Origin: Annulohypoxylon bovei var. microspora
Lineage: Eukaryota > Ascomycota > Sordariomycetes > Xylariales > Hypoxylaceae
Assembly: GCA_022836615.1 (NCBI GenBank)
Contig: MU405254.1
Coordinates: 186,001 to 250,000, forward strand
Direction of reading: 5' to 3'
DNA: 64,000 bases
Part shown: positions 12,201 through 23,514 of the stretch, in pieces
How positions within the stretch are numbered: position 1 is the stretch's first letter
Layout: each line of letters begins with the position of its first letter
Translations under genes and position numbers: made by a program
Notes under the pieces: model-generated
The model's database searches: none
What the model saw: only the letters and a program-made list of their open reading frames with translations
What the model was told of the DNA's origin: nothing

Positions 12201-12213
12201 AAGGGGCGAGCAT
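9211..12213 (-). CDS. CTF18: Chromosome transmission fidelity protein 18 (RFC-like clamp loader subunit)
   Basis: Large subunit of the Ctf18-RFC complex, which loads or unloads PCNA and supports sister-chromatid cohesion and the replication checkpoint in the nucleus. Two exons: 12213-9719 and 9661-9211, with a 57-bp intron (GTAAGT donor, GGCTAAC branch, CAG acceptor); 981 residues. An N-terminal acidic, Ser/Pro-rich region precedes the AAA+ module: LWTEKYRARNFMDLVGDD, Walker A GPPGLGKT at 291-298, EINASDDRS, Walker B with DEVD at 364-367, and the sensor region LILICNDVYHPSLRPLR. The C-terminal half is all-helical with no obvious motif. The start is the ATG at 12213; the frame stays open further upstream, but the extra residues look unrelated. 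It converges on HNT2 with 300 bp between stops. Confidence 0.95.
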
Positions 12214-12671
12214 TTTTATGAAATCAATCGAAGTATTTAGAACTGGTATACTTCGAAGACACGAGATTATACGTAATTCGTTGTTGCGAGACAATCCGTA
12301 CTAGAATGGCTCTTGTACATGATGAAGGATTAATTAATGTAAATGACATGCGCGAAGACGCGTCTCGATACGCGTTTCGTGGGGTGTGGGGTAGATCCAC
12401 ATTTACAAGCGCTAGTGGTACCAATTAAAACAAATACCCGCATAATCGCATATTACTCGTTTTTAATTTAATAACGGGCATAAATAAATACTGGATAACT
12501 AATAAACAGAAATACTTTCATTTTCATTCTTCAATCTCATTCTCTAGAACACTCAATTTCATCTTTTCGTACTTAGGTATATTTACGCTTTATCAAATGC
12601 TCTTTCATGACGAGCTACCATCACAATATTTCTGTTTTTGTCATAAACCTAGAACTTATACCTAGTAGTTA
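12214..12671. other. Short intergenic region upstream of CTF18
   Basis: 458 bp between CTF18 and the next minus-strand gene. AT-rich with no gene; it should hold the CTF18 promoter and the 3' UTR of the upstream gene. An ACGCGT (MCB-like) word occurs at 12359-12364 and a near copy at 12371-12374. MCB elements drive G1/S replication genes, so this would fit CTF18, but a single hexamer is weak evidence. Confidence 0.4.
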
Positions 12672-13957
12672 CTAGTTACCCCTAACCTCATACTCTCTTA
12701 ACCTTGAAAATCCCAACAATCTGTTGCAAGGCATTTGCAACAAGTCCCTATGATAGAGGTTAGTTAATCGCCAGCCAGATTTAGATTCAAGACATCTTAC
12801 GGCATGGTTCAACATTACTTCCCGAAACGACTCCCAGCTAAGTTCTCCTTCATTACCTAGTCGCTCAACCGAAGCGATTAGGTCTTGCACTGCGCCCTGC
12901 TTCTCAGGCTGTACTGCTTGGAGCACTTTTAAGAGAGTCGCAAGCTTCGCGGCAGAGACATGGAGGTCGGCGAGATCATAAGTATGGCGTGGAAGCGTTG
13001 GCAAAGCGGGATTATAGCTTTCCCGAAGTGGATTCGCCGTCTTCGGAATTTCATCTGGTGGGTTTTCCATGATGATGTCTTGGATATCTACCGTTCGCTC
13101 GCTCTCGTTTTCCATGACGATGACCTGCTGCTCCAGATCGTCTTCTGAATCTTCAGAGCTCCGCCCCTTTCGTCGAGGTTGGCGCATTTCGAACCGAGGA
13201 ACCGGAACCGTCGTCTCATTGCCCGTGATAGTGCTGTTAGGAACAGCAAGGCTCCGGAAAATCCGTCTGAGGAAGTCGCTAGTGTCCTTGCCACGTTTGC
13301 TAATAAGGAAACCATTATGTGGTCCCCAGGTTCCCGATGTTAAACCATGAATAGCACCCGAGAAACTAGGGGGGTATCGCGGTGCGGGGTCCCATGTTAA
13401 CAAGCATACTGCGCGGAGGAAGGCATCCTCATCTATACAGGGCGCCCCCGAGTCGGTAAGTGATGCTGGAAAGGGGAAAAATGCATGCCAGCTGAAGATG
13501 TTGAATAGCAAATTCAACCCTTCTGAAGATTCAGCAAGTCCAAATCCGGACCACTTCTGATTCATGAAGTGCCTAAACTTATCCTGCGAGAGATCTATAC
13601 GCAGATTGTTATCAATCTCATAGATCAAGTAATTAGTGAGGTATGAGGGTAACCTACAATTCGTTTCGGGATCTCGCAGTTGGCGGAATGCCTTTCTGAG
13701 GGTCTCTAATACACTGGTCCCTCTATATTCAATAGTCCATCTCTCCAGGAGTTTCTCGGTATATCTTTCATACACGGCATCTAAAGCATGTCAGAAGAAG
13801 CTCATATGAGTCTCGGGGGCTACTAGGCCATACCCTTGCTCATGAGGCCGCGGTCCAAGAAATCTTGGACTTCTTCATTAGATACTTTACGTCTCCGGCT
13901 GGGTTCGTACTTATCATAGCTCTCGGGGCTTATGATGCAGCTCTTTGAAATCTCCAT
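12672..13957 (-). CDS. Conserved-looking protein of unknown function, 410 aa
   Basis: Two exons on the minus strand: 13957-13834 and 13780-12672, joined by a 53-bp intron (GTATGG donor, CTGAC branch, TAG acceptor) that keeps frame and bridges an in-frame stop. I do not recognise the family. The first exon has a basic patch (SRRRK); the N-terminal half contains hydrophobic helical blocks around LLFNIFSWHAFFPFP and a Trp/Gly block (TWGPHNGFLISKRGKD). A polar segment rich in Ser, Asp and Glu occupies about residues 215-290, followed by an amphipathic helical C-terminus. There is no signal peptide or clear membrane span. A nuclear or cytosolic soluble protein is likely. The consistent splicing and long frame make the gene itself credible. 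Confidence 0.75.
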
Positions 13958-15342
13958 ACTTGCGGCCAATATCGTATTATAGGTGATCAAGTGATCAAGT
14001 GGGCGTGGAGTATGTCGAGACTAAGGGAGGGATATGAGAAATAATAAGGAGAAAGATAAAACACGGTGGTTTGTCAAAAGCGACCATTAGCTGAAAGTAA
14101 CACGTGACGTCATATATTGAAATGTTAATACCTAAGACGACAAGTTTGTCATCCGATTTACAGGACTCCAGGTTACTATATATATTTCTCACTCAGATTC
14201 AGGGGTGAACATTGTGACCACTTCCCCAAACGTCATCATCTCCCGGCCGTAGCCTACTGACGGATTAGTAAAACCACAGCTTCCTCCGTGGCACTGACAC
14301 TATTGTAAAGATCTGCAGAATCTTGCTACAAACATTCATGCTAGATTGCTAAATCTGGATCAGTCAACTAGTTGATCTGGTTCATGACGTAGATTAGATA
14401 TGGCGGATTCAGGTGATCAATATGGCTTAGAAGAGAGCGAAAGACGGCGGACGAGAGCACAGCATAGTTGAAGGATTTTAACCTGTCTGTCTTATGCATA
14501 GTGCTTACGCCATGATGTCCATGTGCGACCTCGTATTATTATTACCGTATCGCACTGTACAGACGAATATCCCCTTAATTACTTACCTGGGTAACTTACA
14601 CATGTTATAGATGGCAATTAATGTTGATAAAATAATAAAGGGATACCTACCTACCTAGTGGCTTATCATATTTACAATCCAATACAATAATATTAGTACA
14701 TTATTTATTTATTTTGACGCCATGTTGATACCTTTGTAGGTACCTACATAGCGAAGTATTTATCAGAAATTATAAAATTCCAATATTTCATCAATGAAAT
14801 TTAAAAATAAATATGCCTAGATAGGTAGGGATCTATTAAGTTAAACACGCCTTCGCTTTGTTTAAGATGTCGTCAGTACGACAAGTGAAACAATCCAAGA
14901 CGATGGAATAGATCGAAAATGATGAGGCTTCCTGGTTCATACCGGTTCAAATGAGGTCGATTTCACCTTATTTCGGTAATTGCCCATTTATTTCATTGGA
15001 CTCGCTGATGTCAGCTGAGTCTGGTACACAGAGAGAAACAGAGATGATCTATCATGGATCATGGTGTGACTAATGGAAATTGGGCACACCGAGTTTGATT
15101 CGACATACGAGAAGATGCTGAGAATGTAGACCCAGGGGCGATGAGGATGATCATGTTCGCTTGAGGAAAACAACCAGAGCTCTGTTTTGGCTCTAATTAC
15201 TATAAGAATCTCAACTTCCAACTTCTCTTTCCCTAGCTATTGTTTAGATTACCACCAGCATTCGAACTCAGCCCACTAAACTCCCTTTTAGAACATCAAT
15301 CATTTTCTAGCTGCCACTGCCTTTAACTTGAAACTCTACAAG
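13958..15342. other. Divergent intergenic region upstream of a secreted-protein gene
   Basis: About 1.4 kb, AT-rich, with no supportable gene. A short tandem GTGATCAA doublet is at 13983-13998, and a run of ACCTACCTACCTA at 14643-14657. The last 150 bp should be the leader of the small secreted protein gene. Confidence 0.5.
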
Positions 15343-15999
15343 ATGAGATTCCAAACGCCTCTACTGCTCATTGCGAGCCTTATCACCTTTGTATCTGGTG
15401 AGGCCGCAGGCACTCGTTCCCACCCTCGAGACCTCAGTGTAGAAAACATTGTCGATGGCGACATCATGGGTCACTCTCAGCGGGTCAAGCGTAACCCAGT
15501 CCTCCCGCCTGGCAAGGACGACACCAAGCTCCACGTCTGGGTCCGAACCGACAAAGAAACCGTAACGTACGACAGTAGCCGTGGGGTAAACCACGAGGGC
15601 CTGAACCAGATGATGAAGGATATCGGTGGCAATCATGTGGACGTTGTCATCGGCAACAGCCACGGATACCACGAAGTTGGTCTCCAGTTTGCTAACAAGG
15701 ACTGGATTAAGAAGCACCCTAATGGAGACGGCGCCGAAATTGCAGACTACTGGGAGAACTATATCACGATGCCTCAGGAGACTTTCGAGTACAGGGGACA
15801 AATCGACGGACGAAAGACCATCGCCAGTATCCAGGCAGCTGGTGAGCACCCATTAATAAAAGATAAAATATAACATTCACAGTACTAATAATGTTACCTA
15901 GCCAAGAAAGAAATTTCAGGCAAGACTTACAACCACCAAACGTACAACTGCAAGACTTACGCGTTGGAATTCGTCAAAACGTTGAATGCGAAGGTTTAA
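15343..15999 (+). CDS. Small secreted protein, 198 aa, function unknown (effector candidate)
   Basis: Two exons: 15343-15841 and 15902-15999, with a 60-bp intron (GTGAGC donor, TAG acceptor). Residues 1-19 form a clear signal peptide (MRFQTPLLLIASLITFVSG). A dibasic RVKR at 47-50 would be cut by a Kex2-type protease, leaving a mature chain starting NPVLPPGKDD. The mature part has few hydrophobic runs and contains only one cysteine (C183) in the C-terminal YNCKTYALEFVKTL, so it is not a disulfide-knotted effector. I see no known domain. The NC-x3-A-x2-F pattern after His178 loosely resembles the cysteine region of papain-fold (PPPDE/NlpC) proteins, but the spacing of a partner histidine is unclear and I do not assign it. 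Small, secreted and lineage-type, it may act outside the cell. Confidence 0.8.
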
Positions 16000-16716
16000 A
16001 TCAACCCAGTCAGCTTAAGGCGAGTCTGACAAAGCCTAGGGGACTTTTGCAAGAAGTGTCAGGTTTTTTTTCAACTGTTATACTAGCTGGTAAATCACTG
16101 TGTATATCGGGAGGGATATGGAGGGATAAGGGAGAATGGGTATTTCAACAATTTTGCGTATATATTTAGAAGTCATTCGTTACCTACCTACTTAAATAAA
16201 GCTTGTTGCAGCAAAAGACGCCTAACATATTAGGGGTTATATTGGGCAAAATAGAAATTAGTATAAGATGGAAAGTAATGTTAACCTTGGTACGAACGGT
16301 CTCGTAGCGTTCTTAAGTAAGTAAGTACTTACCTAGTTATGAAAAGGGGGGCTAGTTAGGCTTAACCTACCTAGTTGCTTGTGAGAAGTGTCACATGATG
16401 GGTTACCAACTTCCTTAATGCCATTCAATCCCATACCACATCATTGTAAGCCTGTATATAATCGGATGTATTGTTTTTGAATTTTGCTTCGAAAATAACA
16501 CACACTGACATGTGTGATATTTGTACGCTTATTATATGAATGGTCTGAGTATTCTGACTCTTATAACAAAAGGAGAAAGATAAGCCTAATTCTGAGTGTA
16601 ACTCAATGTAGTCTCCTATATAAGGTAGTTAGTAAAATCCACATCGTTGTTATCATGGAGCTCCTGTGCCGTGGCAGTTTCTGATCCTATCCCCTGAATC
16701 CCAATCCCAATCCATC
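16000..16716. other. Convergent intergenic region
   Basis: Between the 3' ends of the secreted-protein and terpene synthase genes. AT-rich, with short GTAAGTAAGTA and ACCTACCTA runs (16180-16330, 16365-16376). No gene is supportable. Confidence 0.5.
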
Positions 16717-18107
16717 CTAAACACCCCGTAGACCGGGCTTGGCGTATCTCAGACAAGTTGCGGAGTAAAACAGATTTCCAGCACACACTTCTACCATACC
16801 ACGTGCGAAGCGCCGTTGACTAGGAGTGAGATCAGTCTTTGAGAGTCGAGTGAGTTCTTCGTTGATCTGAAGCTCAAGGTCCCATAAATATGCCCGGAGA
16901 ATGACCTTCGCTGCCCGAGGCGTAGTATCGACAAGCAGTTCCAGAACCCTGACACAATTTACAAGCGCAGAGCCACTCTCGTTCATGGCGTAGACCTCTT
17001 TATTATATGAGTATAAATCATTTGTCAACGAGAAGTGAGTCATATAGAGTCGATGTAGAACTGAGAGAGGTTCCATATCAGCAGGGGTTAAGAAGATCTC
17101 GGATGTTAACATCAGAGCTGCGTCGCAGAATCTATTGATGGTTAGCCCTGTTAATACTCCACGTCCGAAGGAGAACATACTCAACGGCGAAGTCCCCAAT
17201 GCGATAGTCGATGTACTCATTCAGTGAACTGAAGGTCATGGAACCAGGCAGTCGCTTGCGAGTATGTTCCACCCAAAGCAATATACTATGTACGAACACT
17301 GGCCCTACGACCGGGTCTTCTTTAACGCATTCATCCGAGAATTCTCTGAATATCTTATTTTTCCACAGTATATCCACACCTTTACCGTCCGGAGCAACGG
17401 TATCGGCGAAGGCAGAATCGATTATCGTCGGGATCTAAGACCACAATTAGCAATTAATGATAATTATATGAAGGATAATGGCATAGTTGCATACCTCAAC
17501 AGACTCGGATTCAATAACGTCTATATCCATTCATCAGCATGTCTTTCAATAGGTATTATGTTAAGGTCTTTCCCTTTGAGTATTTTTAATAAAGCCGTAT
17601 ACACTCGACTACGAGCAGCAGATATACAGTATAATATCAAGGAGTAACGATCTAAGAGTAATCTGATATATATATCTTACCGTCGTGCATGAAGATGAGC
17701 AAATTTGCCTTAGCCATTATCCTTGCCCGTGGGCCATTCGCTGCCGGGAACATGTTCATCGGAGCCGAAACAGACGTGTCGAGAAGTTCTTTCCTCTTGG
17801 CCGCTTTCTTGCTTGCGATAGCCATTTCTGATGGTAAGGACCCTTGTTGTTCTGGCGCCGAGGCAACAATTTCATCCATCATCTCTGCTGCTGCCTCCTC
17901 TGCCTCCTTCCAATACTTGCACTGTGCTGCAGCAGGTAACGATGTGGGCCATGACACCCCCACAGAAGGCGGATATACGACATTGCAGTTCTCAAGGCCG
18001 GGTACGGGACTAGAAACTGCTTCCCGAAGGAATTCGAAGCTTTCTTGTTTACCTTCTGAGGAAAACGAGATCCCGACGGGATCAAATGAACAAGGGATGG
18101 GCCGCAT
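16717..18107 (-). CDS. Class I terpene synthase (sesquiterpene-synthase type)
   Basis: Ionises a prenyl diphosphate (probably farnesyl diphosphate) and cyclises it. Four minus-strand exons: 18107-17681, 17520-17495, 17434-17181 and 17131-16717; introns of 160, 60 and 49 bp; 373 residues. The metal-binding aspartate motif is created at the first splice junction: FMHDDVIESE with DDVIE at 142-146. The NSE triad NDLYSYNKE is at 273-281, the diphosphate-sensor arginine would be R229 in YRIGD, 44 residues before the NSE, and the C-terminal RY pair is at 364-365. All four hallmarks have normal spacing, so the enzyme should be active. The N-terminal 90 residues vary in this family. No P450, acetyltransferase or regulator lies beside it, and 5.4 kb upstream is gene-free. 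The product cannot be told from sequence. Confidence 0.92.
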
Positions 18108-18927
18108 TCTGCTAGTGTCGGTAATGGTTGGTGTCTGATCAAAAGGAAAAGAAGAGAAAATGGGATCTGGAGGCAGCCCTTATACATGCTGCGGTATCGC
18201 AACCTGTGGCACGATTCGTTATACCCATTTGCTAACGTGGATCATGGCCGAGAGGGATAACTACCTAGATACGTCTCATGAACAATAGCATATAATGATA
18301 CAGTGACATACTTACCCATCGGTTGGGTATGTTTGCATGATTTAGATGCACATACCCTTGACTAGTAGTAATCAAAGACCTCAAGATAGGTATTGAGTAC
18401 AGTACCTCGGTATATGCTGCGTAGCCGGATGGCCCATACACTCGTAGATCGACATATGATCTTTGCTAATTCGATTAAAGGGTTGATTATCAGTGACTCC
18501 TATATACAAGCATCTGGCTAGATCGTCAATGAGCAACAGGGTCTAGGTCCATTCTACCAAGAACCAAAGATCATCGGTTTCTGCCAGTCAAGGGGCTGCC
18601 TCCTAGTCTCCTTTGTTGGTAACCTACTGCCAGTCCCTTGTAACTGTTAGGTAGAATTATCAAGTGATAATTGAATTACTTGCATAGCCGGGTGGATCCC
18701 GTGAAGCTAGGCTGCTCCTATACACTGTTTCTATCGTCGTCAAGAGCGATTGTGGGCCTTAACTATCACGCTAACAAGCAACAGGAATCCTCCCGTCATT
18801 ATAGTAGACCCGAGTTTCACTCCGGAGCATTTGTCTATGGGGATTGTATCGATTCTGTCTTAGCTCGTATACCTGCTATTGCATTCGACCAAGGATACGA
18901 CCCTGAGCAGATGACTTCATTCCTATT

Positions 18928-19014
18928 CTATATACAGGAAGTTAGTGGATGCTAAAGTAGTAGTCTGTCACTATATACAGGAGGTTAGTGGATGCTAAAG
19001 CAGTCTGTCACTAT
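18928..19014. repeat. Tandem duplication, about 43-bp unit, two copies
   Basis: The sequence CTATATACAGGAAGTTAGTG and the following GATGCTAAAG...TCTGTCACT occurs twice in direct succession. The second copy has lost TAG and has one G for A. A recent local duplication with no coding role visible. Confidence 0.75.
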
Positions 19015-20181
19015 TGCAGCAAGCTAGATACGCATCCGGATATAACGTCTTATTTCATATTGCATATTATATAGAGAAGATTTTGTTGGATGAAATTCGA
19101 AATTTGATTACGCACCTTTCGGCCCCTTACCCCTGGAGAAGGAGGCGTCGTTCTTCTGCAAGTGACGCTGCGTACATACCTGGCGAAACAGGTGATTCTC
19201 AACTTGCATACCTAGGTATGTATGTAGTATGCACTTGCCAAATGTACCTATATGACGATCATTTAGTACATGTAGCCAATAGATAAGTTTGGTTTGTCGT
19301 CGCTACCGGTGAAGGTAAAAGTCAAGGGTCCCAATAGAAGGTTTAGTGTGGAGCATTTTTCCTAGCTCCCGCTGTGGAGCCCCGCATCCGTGAAGGGAAG
19401 GATTAGATAAGGTAGCAGAGGAAGAGGAAGAGGAATTTCACAGGAACTTATGAAAATAAAGGACCAACAATTTGCGTATTATGATTAGGACAGCTACAAA
19501 ACCTTCATAAAACGAATATATCGCGTACTTACTTTAGATAAGTAACTGTCATTGATCGTCGATAGCCTAATAGTTATGAAATATAAAAATTCATTCCCAT
19601 TAAAATACGAATCTTGGCTTTTAAAGAACTACCTAGCTGTTAACCTTGGAAGAAAGTACCACTTAAATTAAAGTGTCCCATGACTCTCTTAGCTGGGTTT
19701 GTAAAGTCGAAATAAGCTTAAGTCTGTGCCGAAGTCAATATTGAGGCTGAAGCAGCTTATAAGCCAGCACAAAATAGAAGGTAGATTCTCAGGTGGATGG
19801 ATGGATGTGAACAATTCAATAGCCCTAGGAAATTAGGAATTAACTCCGATGGAACAATGATGAGCCCCATTTTGTTCCGCCCCATTTTTCTTCCCCCTCT
19901 CCTTTCTTAGGTAATATGTACATAGGTACGAGTATGCCTTTTTTTTTGACCGGGTCTTTATATTAAGCAATTTGATTCGTTTTTTAATCGTATGAAAAGC
20001 GAAGGCTTAACCATGGGTATTTTTTAATAAATAAAACATAAATGCAAGCACAACTCGAGCCAAGGTTTTTTTTATCTATGGATACCTACTTTAGTATATA
20101 TACATATACTTGTACCATGCAGTTAGTTATGGAAGATATGTGCATCGAGGAAAAGCTTTTCGCCTGGCGCGCTTTTTTTTC

Positions 20182-20202
20182 GGGTTCCCGTCAAGGGAAC
20201 CC
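20182..20202. repeat. Perfect 8-bp stem hairpin, 5-nt loop
   Basis: GGGTTCCC, loop GTCAA, then GGGAACCC. It lies inside a short GC-rich patch (20161-20240) in otherwise AT-rich sequence. It could be a remnant of a fold-back repeat; no gene or terminator context explains it. Confidence 0.5.
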
Positions 20203-21844
20203 TGGATTCCTTGGCGCTCCGGGCCGCGCCCCCTAGTCCTAGTGAACCGAACCGGTTCAAGTCTTTTACAACTAAACCCTTGGGCCGACGTTCAGTATGA
20301 GATGATCTGACGACTGTGGATGCAGGTCTCCTTCAAGACCCAAAGTATCCCTCACCCTAGGCCTCTTCCCTGCTTACATACATATGCTAAGGAGACGAAG
20401 GTGTCGTAATCGTTAAACATAACTAGGGTAGTGGTGAGCAACGTTTTCGGCGAGTTCGCTGTGATTGGCCTCGCCGCAAAACCCTTCGACAGACCCCCAT
20501 CATGCTACATAGCGGGGTTCTGTCACATATTTCGTGGTTGGCAACTCTCGAGTCTAACTCTTGAGTCCAACATATGACCGATCCGTACCACAACTTGATG
20601 GTTTTGTCGGCAGGGAATGCATGCCACATTAGTTGGCTCGCAGCCCATATCCCTGGATCCCACTGCAGTGAATTCCTCGCATACCTAGGTAGGTTGGCAT
20701 TGTTTCATTCGCACAATCCTGCTCTCGGCGGCAGCCGAAAATAGCGTCTATTCCCTAGTAATGTCGTTTCCATGGACAGGTCAAGGACATTCCTCTACCG
20801 ACGCTGACTCTGATAAGGTTTCTTTGCAGGTTTAACCCATACCTGGCAGGTTCTTAAGTTGGATCACTACTGAAAGTAGTTATTTTTAATCCTTTGCTGA
20901 TTGCTGATCGCTTTGGTAGCAGAGTCTAGATCACGAACCACGCTATACGGAACAGTACCAACCACCACACACTCTGCATATGATTAGGCCTTGGTCTTAC
21001 TTCTCTTGACGAGCTTGTCGATCGAATATTCCGGCGCTAGAAACTCACATATCACTCATGTATTTATTGGCTCATTTTCCCCGGTTATTATACATTTTAC
21101 CCACTGGAATCCTCATGTCCGGGGTATTTTTTTGATGCCATTCGCGGTTATACCTATGTACCTATCCTAGTAACTTCACTAGGATTCCACAAGTGTCCTT
21201 TCTAAGGTCCATTTCTTTTACTTGCTCTCTCGATGTGCCTCTTGCTAGCCAAGGAGCAAAAAATCAGTTAGTTACAGTGAATTTCCTTTACCAGCAAACG
21301 GCGAAAACAGCAACGACACTATCTAGTATCTTCAGTGAATATCCGTGATCTGCTAAACGGCTATCATTTCTGGATGTTTCGCCGCACGGAGGCGTCGAAA
21401 ACCGATCTATCTACATCACCCGAGTCAACGGGTAGGTTAGGAAATTCCGGGGTGTAGATATCAGTGGACATGAAGAGATCCACCCATTCTACATACTACC
21501 TACCCAAGCTAGTCCGGATACCTTGGAAACAACATCCTCATCAGTTAAAGTGAGTAAATATTACATAAGTAAAAACTTCGAGGTCTAAATTATGGCTGGA
21601 ACCATGGTTTATCAATAACTAGTTCTAGTCCTATAAATATTAACGTATGTCCCATTAATATCTCACTTCAATTAAGACTTTGAACATCCTAACCCAGAGA
21701 AGTTCCACAATGATTGAATACCTATGACATGGTGACGATGATCTAGCAAAGTTCTATTACCTATCTTAGTTAGGTACGTTTCTAAAACAGCCCCTATTCG
21801 CCGAGGTTTAGTACCTCCCACTAATACCTAAGATGATGGCATGT

Positions 21845-21991
21845 CCCCTTAACTGGTAATTGTCTGCAGACAGGGTTTGATAAGCAGAATACTGCTCATC
21901 TGACCTAGAGGTAACCTCTATGGGCTATTCTACGCGTATGGGTGTATTCTACCTTCTAAACCTTGTCTGCACACAATTGCCAGTTAAAGGG
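21845..21991. mobile_element. Fold-back MITE-like element, 147 bp
   Basis: The left arm CCCCTTAACTGGTAATTGTC (continuing TGCAGACAGGGTTT) and the reverse complement of the right arm CCCTTTAACTGGCAATTGTG (continuing TGCAGACAAGGTTT) agree at 30 of 34 positions. The centre contains its own small hairpin, AGAGGT-A-ACCTCT. No coding sequence and no obvious target duplication, so the superfamily is unknown and the ends are approximate. Confidence 0.65.
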
Positions 21992-22580
21992 ATAGTAAAC
22001 CCTTTAACCCTAGTAAAATTATTTACCTCCCGCTGTTAGTTTAACTTATCTCGATGGCCTTCTGTGTAAGTTTTGTTTTTGCCTAATAATATAGATTGCA
22101 CAATCCTTCTAGCTGTTAGAAAAGGCCACTGTACGATAGCTTCATACCAGGAACAAACCCGACAGGATCCTTGTTAGTCAAGGGGCAGCAAAACCCCCAT
22201 CAGCTTTTGGGTTTACGATCAATTCTCATCGTCTCGAGCATTAGTGAAATTGTTAATATTATGAACATGCTCTCATTATCGTTATTTGACCTAACTCCTT
22301 AGAACTATGCGGGTGTCTTGTAGGTACATAGGTAGGTCACGGAAGTTATGGAAGTTATTAATGAATCCATATTAGTAATTTCCAAGTATCTTCTTTCCGA
22401 GTCGCCCTTAACATGCCTCACATAATAATATGTATTAATAGACTTAATATGATAATATCTTTGTTTGTTGAATAGATATGCAAATATATAGAGTTAACCT
22501 ACCTCATATATGATTTAAATGCATACTTTTCAGTATCCGATGTTTCTTATCGATATCGATTAGTACCAGGTATTCTCTGC

Positions 22581-23246
22581 CAGTAACTTTAACAACACAA
22601 CCCAGTTTTTGCTACGGAACACACCCCATCCACTTTTAAGTGGTTCTAGTGATCTTATTGGTCAAAACCACTAGTAATACCTATTCTCCCGTACAAACTC
22701 ACCCACTGCCACATACACCCATATTATTTACCTTTCAATCAATTGAATTAACAATTAATTATATTCGTTTGAAAGCGCTTGAGAAATTTCATATTAAATC
22801 AATTTTTCTAATAAATAAAACTTTAATTCGAAGATGTTAAGTTAAAAAATAGGTGTGCTAGGTGGGGCAGTGCGCAACAAAGGGTATCACGTGACCACCC
22901 TTATTCTAACACTTTACTAATTTTTTCACTTACGTAATATCTTCAAATCGCAGCTTTAAATATTAAAATTAAATTCATTAAATAGCGCTTTCAAAGTGCT
23001 TTCGAATAAACCAGGTGCATTTTATTAAATATTAGTTTTGAATGCGATATAATGAAATACGTAGGCTAAATTGAATTAGCATCAATAGTACATAGGTTTG
23101 TATAGCAATTTGTATGTGTAAAAAGGTACCGTTGGTGATGCAAGTGAGATTGATCAGGTTGGTGGGTATGAGCCAATAAAATGCTGTATAAAAGTGGATG
23201 GGGTGTGTTCCGTAGCAAAAACTGGGTTGTGTTGTTAAAGTTACTG
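22581..23246. mobile_element. Non-autonomous DNA transposon, 58-bp perfect TIRs, 9-bp TSD (MULE-like)
   Basis: The terminal inverted repeats at 22581-22638 and 23189-23246 are identical over all 58 positions (each begins CAGTAACTTTAACAACACAA). The element is flanked on both sides by ATTCTCTGC (22572-22580 and 23247-23255), a 9-bp target duplication. Long TIRs plus a 9-bp duplication are characteristic of Mutator-like elements; Merlin (8-9 bp) is the main alternative. The 550-bp interior is AT-rich, lacks a transposase frame and contains an inner inverted pair TTTGAAAGCGCT/AGCGCTTTCAAA. Identical arms imply recent insertion. It ends 268 bp before the CEF1 start, and a TATAAAAG sits at its right TIR (23187-23194). 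Confidence 0.9.
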
Positions 23247-23514
23247 ATTCTCTGCCAAGAGCTCTTCACCTACAACAAAGTTTACCTAGCGCGCATCCTT
23301 GTATCTATCTACATTGTTCTTCGTGAACAATTCTCCATCTTAATTCTATTTGAATTTTTTGCTTCTTTCATTCCTTTCACGATCTTTCGCATCATTCACC
23401 ATTTTCTAAGAGTCTTCATGATATTTCACATCTACATCTTTAGATCGTCAATAAACGCCTTCCGACTTTTCGATCCAATCCTATGATCACGACGCGGTCG
23501 CACCCGTAGCCAAA

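Larger units (their letters stand above)
18108..22571. other. Long gene-free interval with small repeats
   Basis: Nothing here gives a splice-consistent coding series. It holds a 44-bp tandem duplication (18928-19014), two TACCTAGGTA copies (19209-19218, 20682-20691), a perfect 8-bp-stem hairpin (20182-20202) and a fold-back element (21845-21991). The open frames at 18671-18955 and 19014-19286 lie on the tandem duplication and have no recognisable motif. The first part should be the terpene synthase promoter. Confidence 0.55.

Noticed and set aside
15343..18107. Terpene biosynthetic gene cluster
   Set aside because: Only one synthase and one unknown secreted protein; no P450, transferase, dedicated transporter or regulator adjacent.
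18671..19286. Two frames upstream of the terpene synthase, considered as tailoring genes
   Set aside because: They run through a tandem duplication and lack any oxidoreductase or P450 heme-binding motif.
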